Assembly: GCA_947176045.1 (NCBI GenBank)
Contig: CAMWPF010000001.1
Location: forward strand, 1-39,349
Length of the DNA: 39,349 nt
Reading direction: 5' to 3'
Source of the DNA: an uncultured Treponema sp.
GTDB taxonomy: Bacteria > Spirochaetota > Spirochaetia > Treponematales > Treponemataceae
Shown here: positions 15,265-23,280 of the stretch, in pieces
How the letters are laid out: every line of letters begins with the position of its first letter
Position numbering within the stretch: the first letter of the stretch is position 1
Made by a program: the position numbers and the translations under genes
The notes under the pieces: model-generated
Seen by the model: the letters and a program-made list of their open reading frames with translations, nothing else
What the model was told of the DNA's origin: nothing
The model's database searches: none

Positions 15265-16034
15265 CGGACCAGTTCGTACAAAATGACGGACGCCGCCTGC
15301 GCCACGTTCAGGCTGTCGACCGGAGCTTCCTTCGCGCCGCCCTTCATGCCGGCGAACGGAATCAGGACGAGCGCGTCGCAGTTCCGCCGCGCCTCGTTGG
15401 AGATGCCGCGCTCCTCGTTTCCAAGGACGACCAACGCAGGCTTTCCGCCGCATATCGCCCGGATGTCGGACGCGGGCGTCTTTGCCTTCAAGTCCGTTCC
15501 GATGCGGATCATGCGCCCGGAAAGCGCCTCCATCAGCCGGGAGACGGAGCGCACGGAGTACAGTCGCACATATTCCATGCCGCCCTCCGCGATGCGGTAT
15601 GCGCTCGTCGTAAGCGCGCCCGCCGCCTCGTCTTCGGGAATGACGATGTTCTTGATTCCGAAAAAGGCGGCGCTGCGGACAATCGCCCCGAAATTGTTCG
15701 CGTTCCCGATGTGATCCAGCAGCAGCGTATGCTCGCCGTCCGCAACCCAGCCGTCAACGGTGTCGGAATCGACTGGATCGATTTCCGGCATGAAAATCAT
15801 CGCGACGACGCCCTGATGATGAACCGTGCCGCACAGCTTTTCCAGCTCCGCCGGATCCTTGACCATATTGTAGATGCCGCGGCGCTTCGCCAGCGCCTTG
15901 CACAGTCCGCCGAACAGCGGCGCGTTCTCCTCTGTAAAATAAAACCGGCGGATGCGCTCGCCGTGGATTTTTTCCACTTTTTTGACCGCGGCGAATCCGC
16001 AGACGGCAAGCTCGTTGTTCTGTTTGTTCCTCAT
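15261..16034 (-). CDS. SpoU/TrmH-family RNA 2'-O-methyltransferase
   Basis: 257 residues from the ATG at 16034. An N-terminal small domain (LAVCGFAAVKKVEKIHGERIRRFYFTEE) resembles the L7Ae-like substrate-binding domain of RlmB-type enzymes. The SPOUT knot follows, with motif 1 LLDHIGNANNFGAIVRSAAFFGI, motif 2 ALVVLGNEERGIS and motif 3 ending SLNVAQAASVILYEL. Motif 3 is unusual: between the IPFAG element and SLNV there is an insert, MKGGAKEAPVD, where most relatives have a few residues. The family methylates a ribose 2'-OH in rRNA or tRNA with S-adenosylmethionine; the target here is not known. A TATACT box only 6 bases upstream hints at a leaderless or nearly leaderless message. The stop overlaps the phosphoesterase start as ATGA. 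Confidence 0.88.
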   Translation of the reverse strand: MRNKQNNELAVCGFAAVKKVEKIHGERIRRFYFTEENAPLFGGLCKALAKRRGIYNMVKDPAELEKLCGTVHHQGVVAMIFMPEIDPVDSDTVDGWVADGEHTLLLDHIGNANNFGAIVRSAAFFGIKNIVIPEDEAAGALTTSAYRIAEGGMEYVRLYSVRSVSRLMEALSGRMIRIGTDLKAKTPASDIRAICGGKPALVVLGNEERGISNEARRNCDALVLIPFAGMKGGAKEAPVDSLNVAQAASVILYELVR

Positions 16035-16040
16035 GCGTCC

Positions 16041-16046
16041 AGTATA
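16041..16046 (-). promoter_or_regulatory. -10 box just upstream of the methyltransferase gene
   Basis: TATACT on the minus strand ends 6 bases before the ATG at 16034. Transcription would start about at the start codon. The matching -35 region falls in the ppdK terminator's T-rich tail (TTTTTG, 16069-16064) and is weak. Confidence 0.4.
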
Positions 16047-16060
16047 AAGCAAATCGCCCG

Positions 16061-16101
16061 AAACAAAAAGGGGGCGCCCTGCACAGCAGGGCGCCCCCTT
16101 T
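16061..16101 (-). terminator. Strong Rho-independent terminator of ppdK
   Basis: Perfect 16-bp stem (16067-16082 with 16086-16101) and a 3-base loop, followed on the minus strand by TTTTTGTTT. It lies about 63 bases past the ppdK stop codon and just ahead of the methyltransferase gene, separating the two transcription units. Confidence 0.92.
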
Positions 16102-16164
16102 CTCGCTGCGGAAGCTCAGGCACCAGCCGCGCGTTCCGCAGTTCGGTTCAGCTCAACACATCGC

Positions 16165-18867
16165 CTACAGCTTCTTGTTGTTGATGACGGCCTGCGCCGC
16201 GGCAAGGCGCGCAATCGGCACGCGGTACGGGGAGCAGGAAACATAGTTCAAGCCCGCCCGGTAGCAGAAGTCGATTGTTACCGGATCGCCGCCGTGCTCG
16301 CCGCAGATTCCGCAGTGGAAGTCCGGCTTCACTTCGCGCGCGGCCTTGACCGCGTGCCTGACGAGGAATCCGACGCCGTTCTCGTCCAGCGTCTTGAACG
16401 GATCGTCACCCAGAATGTTGCGGCTGTAGTAGGAGTCCAGGAATTTGCCCGCGTCGTCGCGGCTGAATCCGAACGTCATCTGCGTCAGGTCGTTCGTTCC
16501 AAAGCTGTAGAAGTCGGCATATTTGACGACTTCGCCGGAAAGAATTGCGGCGCGCGGAACTTCGATCATCGTTCCGATTTCGATGTCCAGCTTGACGCCG
16601 TTCTCCTTTTCGACCGCCGCGATGACTTCCTCGCATTCGGCGCGGATCGTCGCAAGCTCGTTCGGCTCGCCGACAATCGGAATCATGATGTACGGCGCGG
16701 CCTTCACGCCGGCCTTTTCCGTCTCGATGGCGGCAAGCGCGACGGCCTTCGTCTGCATCTTGTAGATTTCAGGATAAGTGATCGCAAGGCGGCAGCCGCG
16801 GTGTCCGAGCATCGGATTGAATTCTTTGAGCGCCTCGAATTTCGCAGTCAGCGCGTCCACGCTGATTTCAACGCCGGCTTCCTTGAGGACTGCCTGCACC
16901 TTCGCCGTGCCGTCCGCGTCGCGCGGAATGAATTCGTGCAGCGGCGGGTCGAGGAAGCGGATGACGACGGGATTTCCCTTCATCGCCTTGAGGATGCCGA
17001 CGAAGTCGTTCTTCTGGAGCGGCAGAATCTTCTCAAGCGTCTTCTCGCGGATTTCCGTCGTGTCGGAGCCGATCATCGCCTGGAAGTAGACGAGCTTCGC
17101 CGGATCGAAGAACATATGCTCCGTGCGGCACAGGCCGATTCCTTCCGCGCCGAAATGGAACGCGTGCTCCGCATCGACCGGCTGGTCGCCGTTCGCGCGC
17201 ACGCCGAATCCCTTGATTTTATGGCCGTCGATCGTGCGGACGGACGAGTTGCGCACCTCGTCGCACCATGTCATAAGCGTCTCAAGCTCGGCGGAGAACG
17301 TCGCATCGACCGTCGGAATCTGTCCTTCGTAGACATTTCCCGTCGTTCCGTCGATGGAAAGCCAGTCGCCTTCGTTGTATGTCTTGCCCTCGACGCTGAT
17401 GGACGTCGCGTTCGGGAATTTGATTGCCTCGCAGCCGGAAACGCACGGCGTTCCCATGCCGCGCGCGACGACCGCCGCGTGGGACGTGCGTCCGCCCGTG
17501 GACGTCAGGATGCCCTGCGCCGCGACCATGCCCGCGATGTCGTCCGGGGACGTCTCCTTGCGGACGAGCAGAACCTTCTTGCCGTCCTTCGCCCATTTTT
17601 CGGCGTCCTCCGCCGTGAACACAATCTGTCCGCAGGCGGCGCCCGGAGAGGCGTTCAGGCCGGATGCAATCTTGACGCCCTTCGCGAGCGCGGCCTTGTC
17701 GAACGCCGGGTGCAGGAGCTGGTCGATGTGCTGCGGCTCCACGCGCTTGATTGCAGTCTCCTTGTCGATGAGTCCCTCGCCGACCATGTCGACCGCCATC
17801 TTGACGGCCGCGGCGCCGGTGCGCTTTCCGTTGCGGCACTGGAGCATGAACAGCTTGCCTTCCTCGACGGTGAACTCCATGTCCTGCATATCGTGGTAGT
17901 GCTTCTCCAAGCGGTCGCGGATGTTGCACAGCTGCTTGTAGATTTCAGGATTTTCCTCGGCAAGCTGGGACAGCTTTTCCGGGGTGCGGATGCCGGCGAC
18001 GACGTCCTCGCCCTGCGCGTTCATGAGGTACTCGCCCATGAATTCGTTCTTGCCGTTGGACGGATCGCGGCTGAAGCAGACGCCTGTGCCGGACGTGTTG
18101 CCCTTGTTTCCGAACACCATCGCCATGACCGTAACGGCGGTTCCCTTCAAGGAGCCTTCCTTGATGTTGTTCAGCTCGCGGTACTTGATGGCGCGCGGGT
18201 TCATCCATGAGCCGAAGACGGCGCCGATGGCCGCCCACATCTGATCCTTCGGATTCTGCGGGAAGTCCTCGCCCTTTTCGTTCTTGTAGAGAACCTTGTA
18301 TTTGGAGACGATTTCCTGAAGCTCTTCCGTGTTCAGCTCCGTGTCCTGCTTGACGCCGCGGTGCGACTTGACTTCCGCGATGATTTCCTCGAACTTGTCA
18401 TGCTCGACGCCCATCGCGACGTTTCCGAACATCTGGATGAAGCGGCGGTATGCATCCCACGCGAAGCGCGGGTTGTTCGTCTTTTCGGCCAGGCCGAGGA
18501 CGGACTTGTCGTTGAGTCCGAGGTTCAGAATCGTGTCCATCATGCCCGGCATGGAAATCGCCGCGCCGGAGCGGACGGAGACGAGGAGCGGATCCTTTTC
18601 ATCGCCGAGCTTCTTGCCCATGGACTTCTCAAGCTTCGCAAGGTAGGTGTCAACCTCTTTGTCCAAGCCGTCCGGGTATTTTCTTCCAAGCTCGTAGAAC
18701 GCCTGGCAGACGTCTGTGGAAATCGTAAATCCAGACGGAACAGGAAGGCTCAGCGGAGCCTTTGCCATCTGCGCAAGGTTCGCGCCCTTTCCGCCCAGTT
18801 CGGCGCGCATCGACTCGTCGCCGTCCGCATTGCCGTCGCCAAAGTAATACACAAATTTTTTTGCCAT
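16165..18867 (-). CDS. ppdK: Pyruvate, phosphate dikinase
   Basis: 900 residues, slightly longer than the Clostridium enzyme (about 874). The start ATG at 18867 follows TTGAGGTAAATCA. The N-terminal nucleotide-binding domain begins AKKFVYYFGDGNADGDESMRAELGGKGANLAQM. The phosphohistidine domain holds GGRTSHAAVVARGMGTPCVSG with the carrier His at residue 463. The C-terminal TIM barrel has EFIPRDADG, LGHRGCRLAITYPEIY, DFYSFGTNDLTQMTFGFSRDD and the catalytic Cys at 855 in GICGEHGGDP. It interconverts pyruvate + ATP + Pi with PEP + AMP + PPi; in fermentative spirochaetes it probably works in a PPi-linked glycolysis, which is inference. It is a single-gene unit with a consensus promoter and a strong terminator, suggesting high expression. 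Confidence 0.98.
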   Translation of the reverse strand: MAKKFVYYFGDGNADGDESMRAELGGKGANLAQMAKAPLSLPVPSGFTISTDVCQAFYELGRKYPDGLDKEVDTYLAKLEKSMGKKLGDEKDPLLVSVRSGAAISMPGMMDTILNLGLNDKSVLGLAEKTNNPRFAWDAYRRFIQMFGNVAMGVEHDKFEEIIAEVKSHRGVKQDTELNTEELQEIVSKYKVLYKNEKGEDFPQNPKDQMWAAIGAVFGSWMNPRAIKYRELNNIKEGSLKGTAVTVMAMVFGNKGNTSGTGVCFSRDPSNGKNEFMGEYLMNAQGEDVVAGIRTPEKLSQLAEENPEIYKQLCNIRDRLEKHYHDMQDMEFTVEEGKLFMLQCRNGKRTGAAAVKMAVDMVGEGLIDKETAIKRVEPQHIDQLLHPAFDKAALAKGVKIASGLNASPGAACGQIVFTAEDAEKWAKDGKKVLLVRKETSPDDIAGMVAAQGILTSTGGRTSHAAVVARGMGTPCVSGCEAIKFPNATSISVEGKTYNEGDWLSIDGTTGNVYEGQIPTVDATFSAELETLMTWCDEVRNSSVRTIDGHKIKGFGVRANGDQPVDAEHAFHFGAEGIGLCRTEHMFFDPAKLVYFQAMIGSDTTEIREKTLEKILPLQKNDFVGILKAMKGNPVVIRFLDPPLHEFIPRDADGTAKVQAVLKEAGVEISVDALTAKFEALKEFNPMLGHRGCRLAITYPEIYKMQTKAVALAAIETEKAGVKAAPYIMIPIVGEPNELATIRAECEEVIAAVEKENGVKLDIEIGTMIEVPRAAILSGEVVKYADFYSFGTNDLTQMTFGFSRDDAGKFLDSYYSRNILGDDPFKTLDENGVGFLVRHAVKAAREVKPDFHCGICGEHGGDPVTIDFCYRAGLNYVSCSPYRVPIARLAAAQAVINNKKL

Positions 18868-18910
18868 TGATTTACCTCAATTGATTGTAGAAATGGAAAT
18901 AGATGGAAAA

Positions 18911-18939
18911 ATAATAGCTTCTATCGGCTTTACTGTCAA
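18911..18939 (-). promoter_or_regulatory. Consensus promoter of ppdK
   Basis: On the minus strand TTGACA (18939-18934), 17-base spacer, TATTAT (18916-18911). Transcription would start near 18904, leaving a leader of about 37 bases that holds the GAGG ribosome site. Confidence 0.82.
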
Positions 18940-18999
18940 TGTCTAATTTTTGGAAGAAAGAAGGCCGCGCTCCTTTCAAGAACATCTGCGCTCCGGCGT

Positions 19000-19028
19000 T
19001 TGTCTTAACGGCGTTATTCTGGTATAGT
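19000..19028 (+). promoter_or_regulatory. Promoter of dnaX-ybaB-recR
   Basis: TTGTCT (19000-19005), 17-base spacer, TATAGT (19023-19028). Transcription would start near 19035, 23 bases ahead of the dnaX ATG, with GGTGG as ribosome site. Confidence 0.75.
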
Positions 19029-19057
19029 GTCGTCAGGTTCTATCCGGGTGGTACAAA

Positions 19058-20992
19058 ATGGCTTATGAAGTTACGGCGACGCGGCGGCGGCCGCAGCGGT
19101 TTGAAAACCTTGCGGGACAGGAATTTGTCGCCGACACGCTGAAAAATTCGATTCAGTCGGGAAAAATCGCTCACGCCTACCTCTTCTCAGGGCCGCGCGG
19201 CTGCGGCAAGACGTCCACGGCGCGGATCCTCGCGAAGGCGCTCAACTGCCGCAGCGGGGAGCAGCCCACGGCGGAGCCGTGCGGAGAATGCGAGTCCTGC
19301 CGGGCAATCACGAACAGCTCCAGCCTCGACGTCATCGAAATCGACGGCGCCTCGAACACGAGCGTCAACGACGTCCGCCAGATCAAGGACGAAGTCCTGT
19401 TCCCCCCGAATTCCAGCCGGTACAAAATCTACATCATCGACGAAGTGCACATGCTTTCGACGAGCGCCTTCAACGCGCTCCTCAAGACGATTGAAGAGCC
19501 GCCGCCGTACGTCATCTTCATCTTCGCGACGACGGAGCTGCAGAAAGTTCCTGCGACCATCAAAAGCCGCTGCCAGCAGTTCAACTTCCGCCTTGTCTCC
19601 GCGGAGCGCATCCGCGGACTGCTCGCCGACGCCGCCGCGGAGCTTCAGATTCAGGCGGACGACGAGGCGCTTTACTGGATAGCCAAGGAGTCCGGCGGCT
19701 CCGTCCGCGATTCGTACACGCTTTTCGACCAAGTCGCCGCGTTCTCGGGCGCACACATCACCTACGACAAAATCCGCGACAAGCTGGGGCTGCTCGGCGT
19801 CGACCGCCTGAACGTTCTTTTTTCGGCCGCGGCGGCAGGAAAGCCGGAGGACGTCTTGAACCAGCTCGACGGCTTCCTCCAATCGGGAATTTCCATCGAA
19901 CAGCTCATCGCGAACAGCACGGAATACGTCCGCAGCCTGCTCCTCATCAAAAGCGGCGTCGCGAAGGAGGCGCTCCTCGGACAGGCGCCGGAGCGGTTCA
20001 GCGCCGAAGTCCTTTCCAGCTGGAACAAAATCCAGACGGAGCGCGCGCTTTCGCTCTTCCTTCAGCTGCACCGCGACATCCGCTATTCGGTTTCGCCGCG
20101 CTACGAGCTGGAGCTTGCCTTCAGCCGGCTCTGCTGGCTTTCCCAGTATGTCTCGCCTGCCGAAGTCAAAGCGGCGATTGATTCCGCGCGGGCGCTCCTT
20201 GCCGGAGCGCCTCAGCAGCCCGCCGGACAGGCCGCCGCAGGAACTGCGCAAGCCGCGCGCGACGCACAAACTGCGCCAGATGTCCCCGAAGGAGCCGCGG
20301 CCGCCGCATCCGGCAGCGAGCCGCCGCGCCTTCCGAACGGAATGCCGCGGTTCTCCGCCCTGTCCGCGCAGAATCCGGCGCCGGACGCTCCGGAAGGAAC
20401 GCCGCACCCTTTTCCTGATGGCGGAGCCGTGCCGCCGGAACAAACGGCGGACGGCGCGGCGGGAGCCGACGACTATGACGCATGGGCCGACGCCCAGACG
20501 CCGCCGGACGACGGCGGATTCCCCGGGCAAATCGAAAGCGGATTTTTACCCGCAACGGCGGCGGCGCAGGCGGAACAGTCGCCGAGCACGGAGCCGTCCG
20601 GCAGCGGCGGCACGCACGCGGAGCGCAGCACGTCGTTCCAGACCGCAGACGGAACGTCCGTTCCGATTTCGCAGTTGTACGCCGAAATCATCGACGGGCT
20701 GTCGCTGGGCAACGAAATGCTCCTCGTCTCCGCGCTGATGCAGACGGAGCCGTGGCGCTGTTCGGGAACGGCCATCCAGACGTCGATCAAGTCTGAATGC
20801 CAGAAAATTTTAATAGAACAGAACGCCCAGAAAATTCTGGACATCATAAGCAGAAACCACCGGACGCCGGCACAGTTTGAAATCCTCTACCGGGAAGCCG
20901 AAAATGCGGCGCAGGCGCAGGAAATTCCGGCGGAAGTCAAGCTGCTTTGCAGCATTTTCAAAGGAACGGTTGTCGGCGGCGCAGCGCGCTGA
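19058..20992 (+). CDS. dnaX: DNA polymerase III subunit gamma/tau
   Basis: 644 residues, like the full-length tau form. The N terminus (RRPQRFENLAGQEFVADTLKNSI) and the AAA+ clamp-loader module are clear: Walker A GPRGCGKTST, a zinc module with Cys in LNCRSGEQPTAEPCGECESC, Walker B IYIIDEVHML, sensor 1 IFATTELQKVPATIKSRCQQF and sensor 2 GGSVRDSYTLFDQ. After domain III comes an Ala/Pro/Gly-rich linker of about 170 residues (roughly 385-555), then a small conserved C-terminal region. DnaX is the ATPase of the clamp loader and organises the replication holoenzyme. I see no A-rich slippery heptamer where E. coli makes gamma by frameshifting, so a separate gamma is not supported. The next gene, ybaB, lies 31 bases downstream. 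Confidence 0.97.
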   Translation: MAYEVTATRRRPQRFENLAGQEFVADTLKNSIQSGKIAHAYLFSGPRGCGKTSTARILAKALNCRSGEQPTAEPCGECESCRAITNSSSLDVIEIDGASNTSVNDVRQIKDEVLFPPNSSRYKIYIIDEVHMLSTSAFNALLKTIEEPPPYVIFIFATTELQKVPATIKSRCQQFNFRLVSAERIRGLLADAAAELQIQADDEALYWIAKESGGSVRDSYTLFDQVAAFSGAHITYDKIRDKLGLLGVDRLNVLFSAAAAGKPEDVLNQLDGFLQSGISIEQLIANSTEYVRSLLLIKSGVAKEALLGQAPERFSAEVLSSWNKIQTERALSLFLQLHRDIRYSVSPRYELELAFSRLCWLSQYVSPAEVKAAIDSARALLAGAPQQPAGQAAAGTAQAARDAQTAPDVPEGAAAAASGSEPPRLPNGMPRFSALSAQNPAPDAPEGTPHPFPDGGAVPPEQTADGAAGADDYDAWADAQTPPDDGGFPGQIESGFLPATAAAQAEQSPSTEPSGSGGTHAERSTSFQTADGTSVPISQLYAEIIDGLSLGNEMLLVSALMQTEPWRCSGTAIQTSIKSECQKILIEQNAQKILDIISRNHRTPAQFEILYREAENAAQAQEIPAEVKLLCSIFKGTVVGGAAR

Positions 20993-21023
20993 ACAGGGCG
21001 GACACTACAGGAGGAATCGGAAT

Positions 21024-21329
21024 ATGAATCCACTCGATTTGCTGAAGAACACACAGGCACTCAAGGAGCAGGCGGAGCAATTCCAAAAAGAACTTGGGGA
21101 ACTGACGGCGGAAGGCTCGTCCGGCGGAAGGATGGTAACGGTCAAAATCAACGGGCATTTCGAAATGACTGAAATCCACCTCGATCCCATCTGTGTGGAC
21201 AACAGGGACATCAAGATGCTCGAAGACTTGATTGTCGCCGCGCAGCACGATGCGATTACGGAAATGCAGAAGCTCATGAAAGAAAAATCCGGCTCCCTGC
21301 TGCACGGACTGAACATTCCGGGACTGTAG
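21024..21329 (+). CDS. ybaB: YbaB/EbfC family nucleoid-associated protein
   Basis: 101 residues. The ATG at 21024 follows CAGGAGGAATCGGAAT; an upstream in-frame ATG inside dnaX is ignored because it lacks a ribosome site and would add an Arg-rich shadow sequence. The protein starts MNPLDLLKNTQALKEQAEQFQKEL, the amphipathic helix of the family. VTVKINGHFEMTEIHLDP and LEDLIVAAQHDAITEMQKLMKEK follow. YbaB dimers bind DNA and shape the nucleoid; in Borrelia the homologue EbfC regulates surface protein genes. The dnaX-ybaB-recR order is one of the most conserved clusters in bacteria and supports the call. Confidence 0.95.
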   Translation: MNPLDLLKNTQALKEQAEQFQKELGELTAEGSSGGRMVTVKINGHFEMTEIHLDPICVDNRDIKMLEDLIVAAQHDAITEMQKLMKEKSGSLLHGLNIPGL

Positions 21330-21350
21330 CGCCAGAAGCAGGAGCGAACG

Positions 21351-21944
21351 ATGGCAAACATCATCGACGAACTGACTGATTCCTTTTCGCGGCTGCCCGG
21401 AATCGGCAAAAAAAGCGCGGCGCGGATTGTAAACCACCTTTTGAAGGCGGATTCGGCATATATGCGCGCATTTTCCGCGCAGCTTCTGGAACTGCAAGAA
21501 AAAATCCGCCCGTGCTCCGTCTGCGGCGCATGGACGGAAGCCGATCCCTGCCCCATCTGCGCAAATCCGCTGCGCGACAAAAGCGTCATCTGCGTCGTCG
21601 AACAGCCGCAGGACGTCCAGACAATTGAAGCGGCGGGCGGCTACACGGGACTGTTCCACGTCCTCGGCGGCGTCATCGCTCCGCTGGACGGCATGGGACC
21701 GGACAAGCTGAACATTGCGGGCCTGCTCCAGCGGGTGAACGCGGGCGGCGTCAAAGAAGTGATTTTGGCGACAAATCCGACGTTTGAAGGCGACTCCACC
21801 GCGCTGTACTTGCAGCGGCTCCTTTCCAGCCACACCGAAACAAAAGTCACCCGCCTTGCGACAGGAATTCCAGTCGGCGGAGACCTTGAGTACGCCGACA
21901 AGCTGACGCTCGCCCGCAGCTTCCGCGGCCGGACGGCATTCTGA
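21351..21944 (+). CDS. recR: Recombination mediator protein RecR
   Basis: 197 residues, the standard length. The ATG at 21351 has AGGAG upstream. Features in order are the helix-hairpin-helix LPGIGKKSAARIVNHLL, the C4 zinc finger CSVCGAWTEADPCPIC, the TOPRIM domain beginning SVICVVEQPQDVQTIEA with GLFHVLGGVIAPLDGMGPDKLNI, and the C-terminal EVILATNPTFEGDSTALYLQRLL with VTRLATGIPVGGDLEYADKLTLARSFRGR. RecR works with RecO, and often RecF, to load RecA on SSB-coated single-stranded DNA. It is the last gene of the dnaX cluster and ends 22 bases from the convergent DUF763 gene. Confidence 0.98.
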   Translation: MANIIDELTDSFSRLPGIGKKSAARIVNHLLKADSAYMRAFSAQLLELQEKIRPCSVCGAWTEADPCPICANPLRDKSVICVVEQPQDVQTIEAAGGYTGLFHVLGGVIAPLDGMGPDKLNIAGLLQRVNAGGVKEVILATNPTFEGDSTALYLQRLLSSHTETKVTRLATGIPVGGDLEYADKLTLARSFRGRTAF

Positions 21945-21966
21945 AAGCGCGCTTCACGCCGCATCT

Positions 21967-23280
21967 TCAAGCATCTCCGAAAACAGTGCGACCGCCCCAC
22001 GCATGCGACTGTCCGCGCTCGCGGCGCACAAGGGCGTCAAAATCCGCTTCGGGCCTGCAGCGCTCCTCCAGCTGGAGCGCCGCCGTATGCAGGCGGCGCA
22101 GGCATTCCGACTTGTCTTGAACGCCAAGACGCGACGCGTGGATGGAGTCGCGGAGGACGCGGATTGATTCGTCATATATTTTGAGCGGCACTGGAAATGG
22201 ATGCCCGTCCTTTCCGCCGTGGGCGAACGAAAACCGCGCCGGATCGCGGAACCGGGTCGGCGTACCGTAAATCATTTCGCTGACCAACGCCAACGACTGC
22301 AAGGTGCGCGGGCCCAATCCCGGCGTCAAAAGCAGGCTTTCAAAATCCTGCGGCTGGCTTTCATACGCGGCCGCGAGGACGGCTCCGAGGCGGCGCGCGT
22401 CCACATCTTCCGCCCGAACGTCATGATGGCGCGGAAGCGTGATGCTCCGCCCGGCATCCTGAACGGCGCATTCCTCCTCGAACCCGGGAAGAACCGGCTG
22501 CAAGGCGTCCGCCGCCTTTTTTGGAACGCTTTCGGACGGCAGATTTGCGCCGGCAGGCCGCGCCGATGAAAATTCCGCGCCGCATTCCCGCAGCTCCTTG
22601 AGGACGCGCTCCGGATTCCTGCCGGAGATTTCGACAATCGACGAGCGCGTCCGGGCGGCGTCCGAAGCCGTCAAGTTCAAAATAGCTCCGCCGCCTTCTC
22701 CGACGACGCCCGTATGCGGCTCCTCCACAAAGGAACGCAGCGAAGCGGAACACCAGTGGTACCGCCGCGCCGTCCGCGCCGACGGATTCATTCCCTGCTG
22801 GACGACCGCCCAGCTGCCGTCGGACGTCAGTATAAAATTATGCTGGTACAACTGGAAGCCGTCCTGCACGGCAGTATTGTCAACCTTCGCGCACAGCCGG
22901 CTCGCCCGCACGAGCGCCGCGCCGTCCAATCCCGCTTTTTCGGAAAACGCCGCCAGCTCGCCAGGCGTCCGCCGGGAATACGTCCCGCGCCCGCCGCAAA
23001 TACAAATTCCCAGCTCCTTTGCCCGCGGATTCAGTCCGCGCTTCAAGGCATACATGACGCTCGTCGTAATTCCTGAAGAATGCCAGTCCATGCCCATCAC
23101 CGCGCCCAGCGACTGGAACCACAGCGGATCGCTGAGGCGCACAAGCACTTCCTGCCTGCCGAAGTTGCAGACAATCGATTCGACAATCAGCGTTCCAAGC
23201 GCCATCATCCGGTCGGCAAGCCAGCGCGGAACCGTGCCTGAATGGAGCGGCAGATCCGCGTGTCCGGTGCGCCGGATCAT
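21967..23280 (-). CDS. DUF763 domain protein
   Basis: 437 residues. The start ATG at 23280 overlaps the stop of the upstream HD-GYP/GNAT gene as ATGA. The first 380 residues look like DUF763: MIRRTGHADLPLHSGTVPRWLADRM, WFQSLGAVMGMDWHSSGITTSV, GICICGGRG, KVDNTAVQDGFQLYQHNFIL, WAVVQQGMN and RRYHWCS. Near residue 300 the stretch LLTPGLGPRTLQSLALVSEMIYGTPTRFRDPARFSFAHGGKDGHPFPV resembles a helix-hairpin-helix followed by a family motif, hinting at nucleic-acid contact. The family is found in thermophilic archaea and scattered bacteria and has no known function. Translational coupling to a cyclic-dinucleotide-type phosphodiesterase domain is the only contextual clue. Confidence 0.85.
   Translation of the reverse strand: MIRRTGHADLPLHSGTVPRWLADRMMALGTLIVESIVCNFGRQEVLVRLSDPLWFQSLGAVMGMDWHSSGITTSVMYALKRGLNPRAKELGICICGGRGTYSRRTPGELAAFSEKAGLDGAALVRASRLCAKVDNTAVQDGFQLYQHNFILTSDGSWAVVQQGMNPSARTARRYHWCSASLRSFVEEPHTGVVGEGGGAILNLTASDAARTRSSIVEISGRNPERVLKELRECGAEFSSARPAGANLPSESVPKKAADALQPVLPGFEEECAVQDAGRSITLPRHHDVRAEDVDARRLGAVLAAAYESQPQDFESLLLTPGLGPRTLQSLALVSEMIYGTPTRFRDPARFSFAHGGKDGHPFPVPLKIYDESIRVLRDSIHASRLGVQDKSECLRRLHTAALQLEERCRPEADFDALVRRERGQSHAWGGRTVFGDA

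Noticed and set aside
16294..18210. 638-codon open frame antisense to ppdK
   Set aside because: High-GC mirror frame of a strongly conserved enzyme gene; no ribosome site and no recognisable domain.
20210..20330. Programmed frameshift site in dnaX
   Set aside because: No A-AAA-AAG type slippery heptamer with a following hairpin is visible near the domain III boundary.
19187..20530. 447-codon open frame antisense to dnaX
   Set aside because: Arg/Gly-rich shadow of dnaX with no motif.
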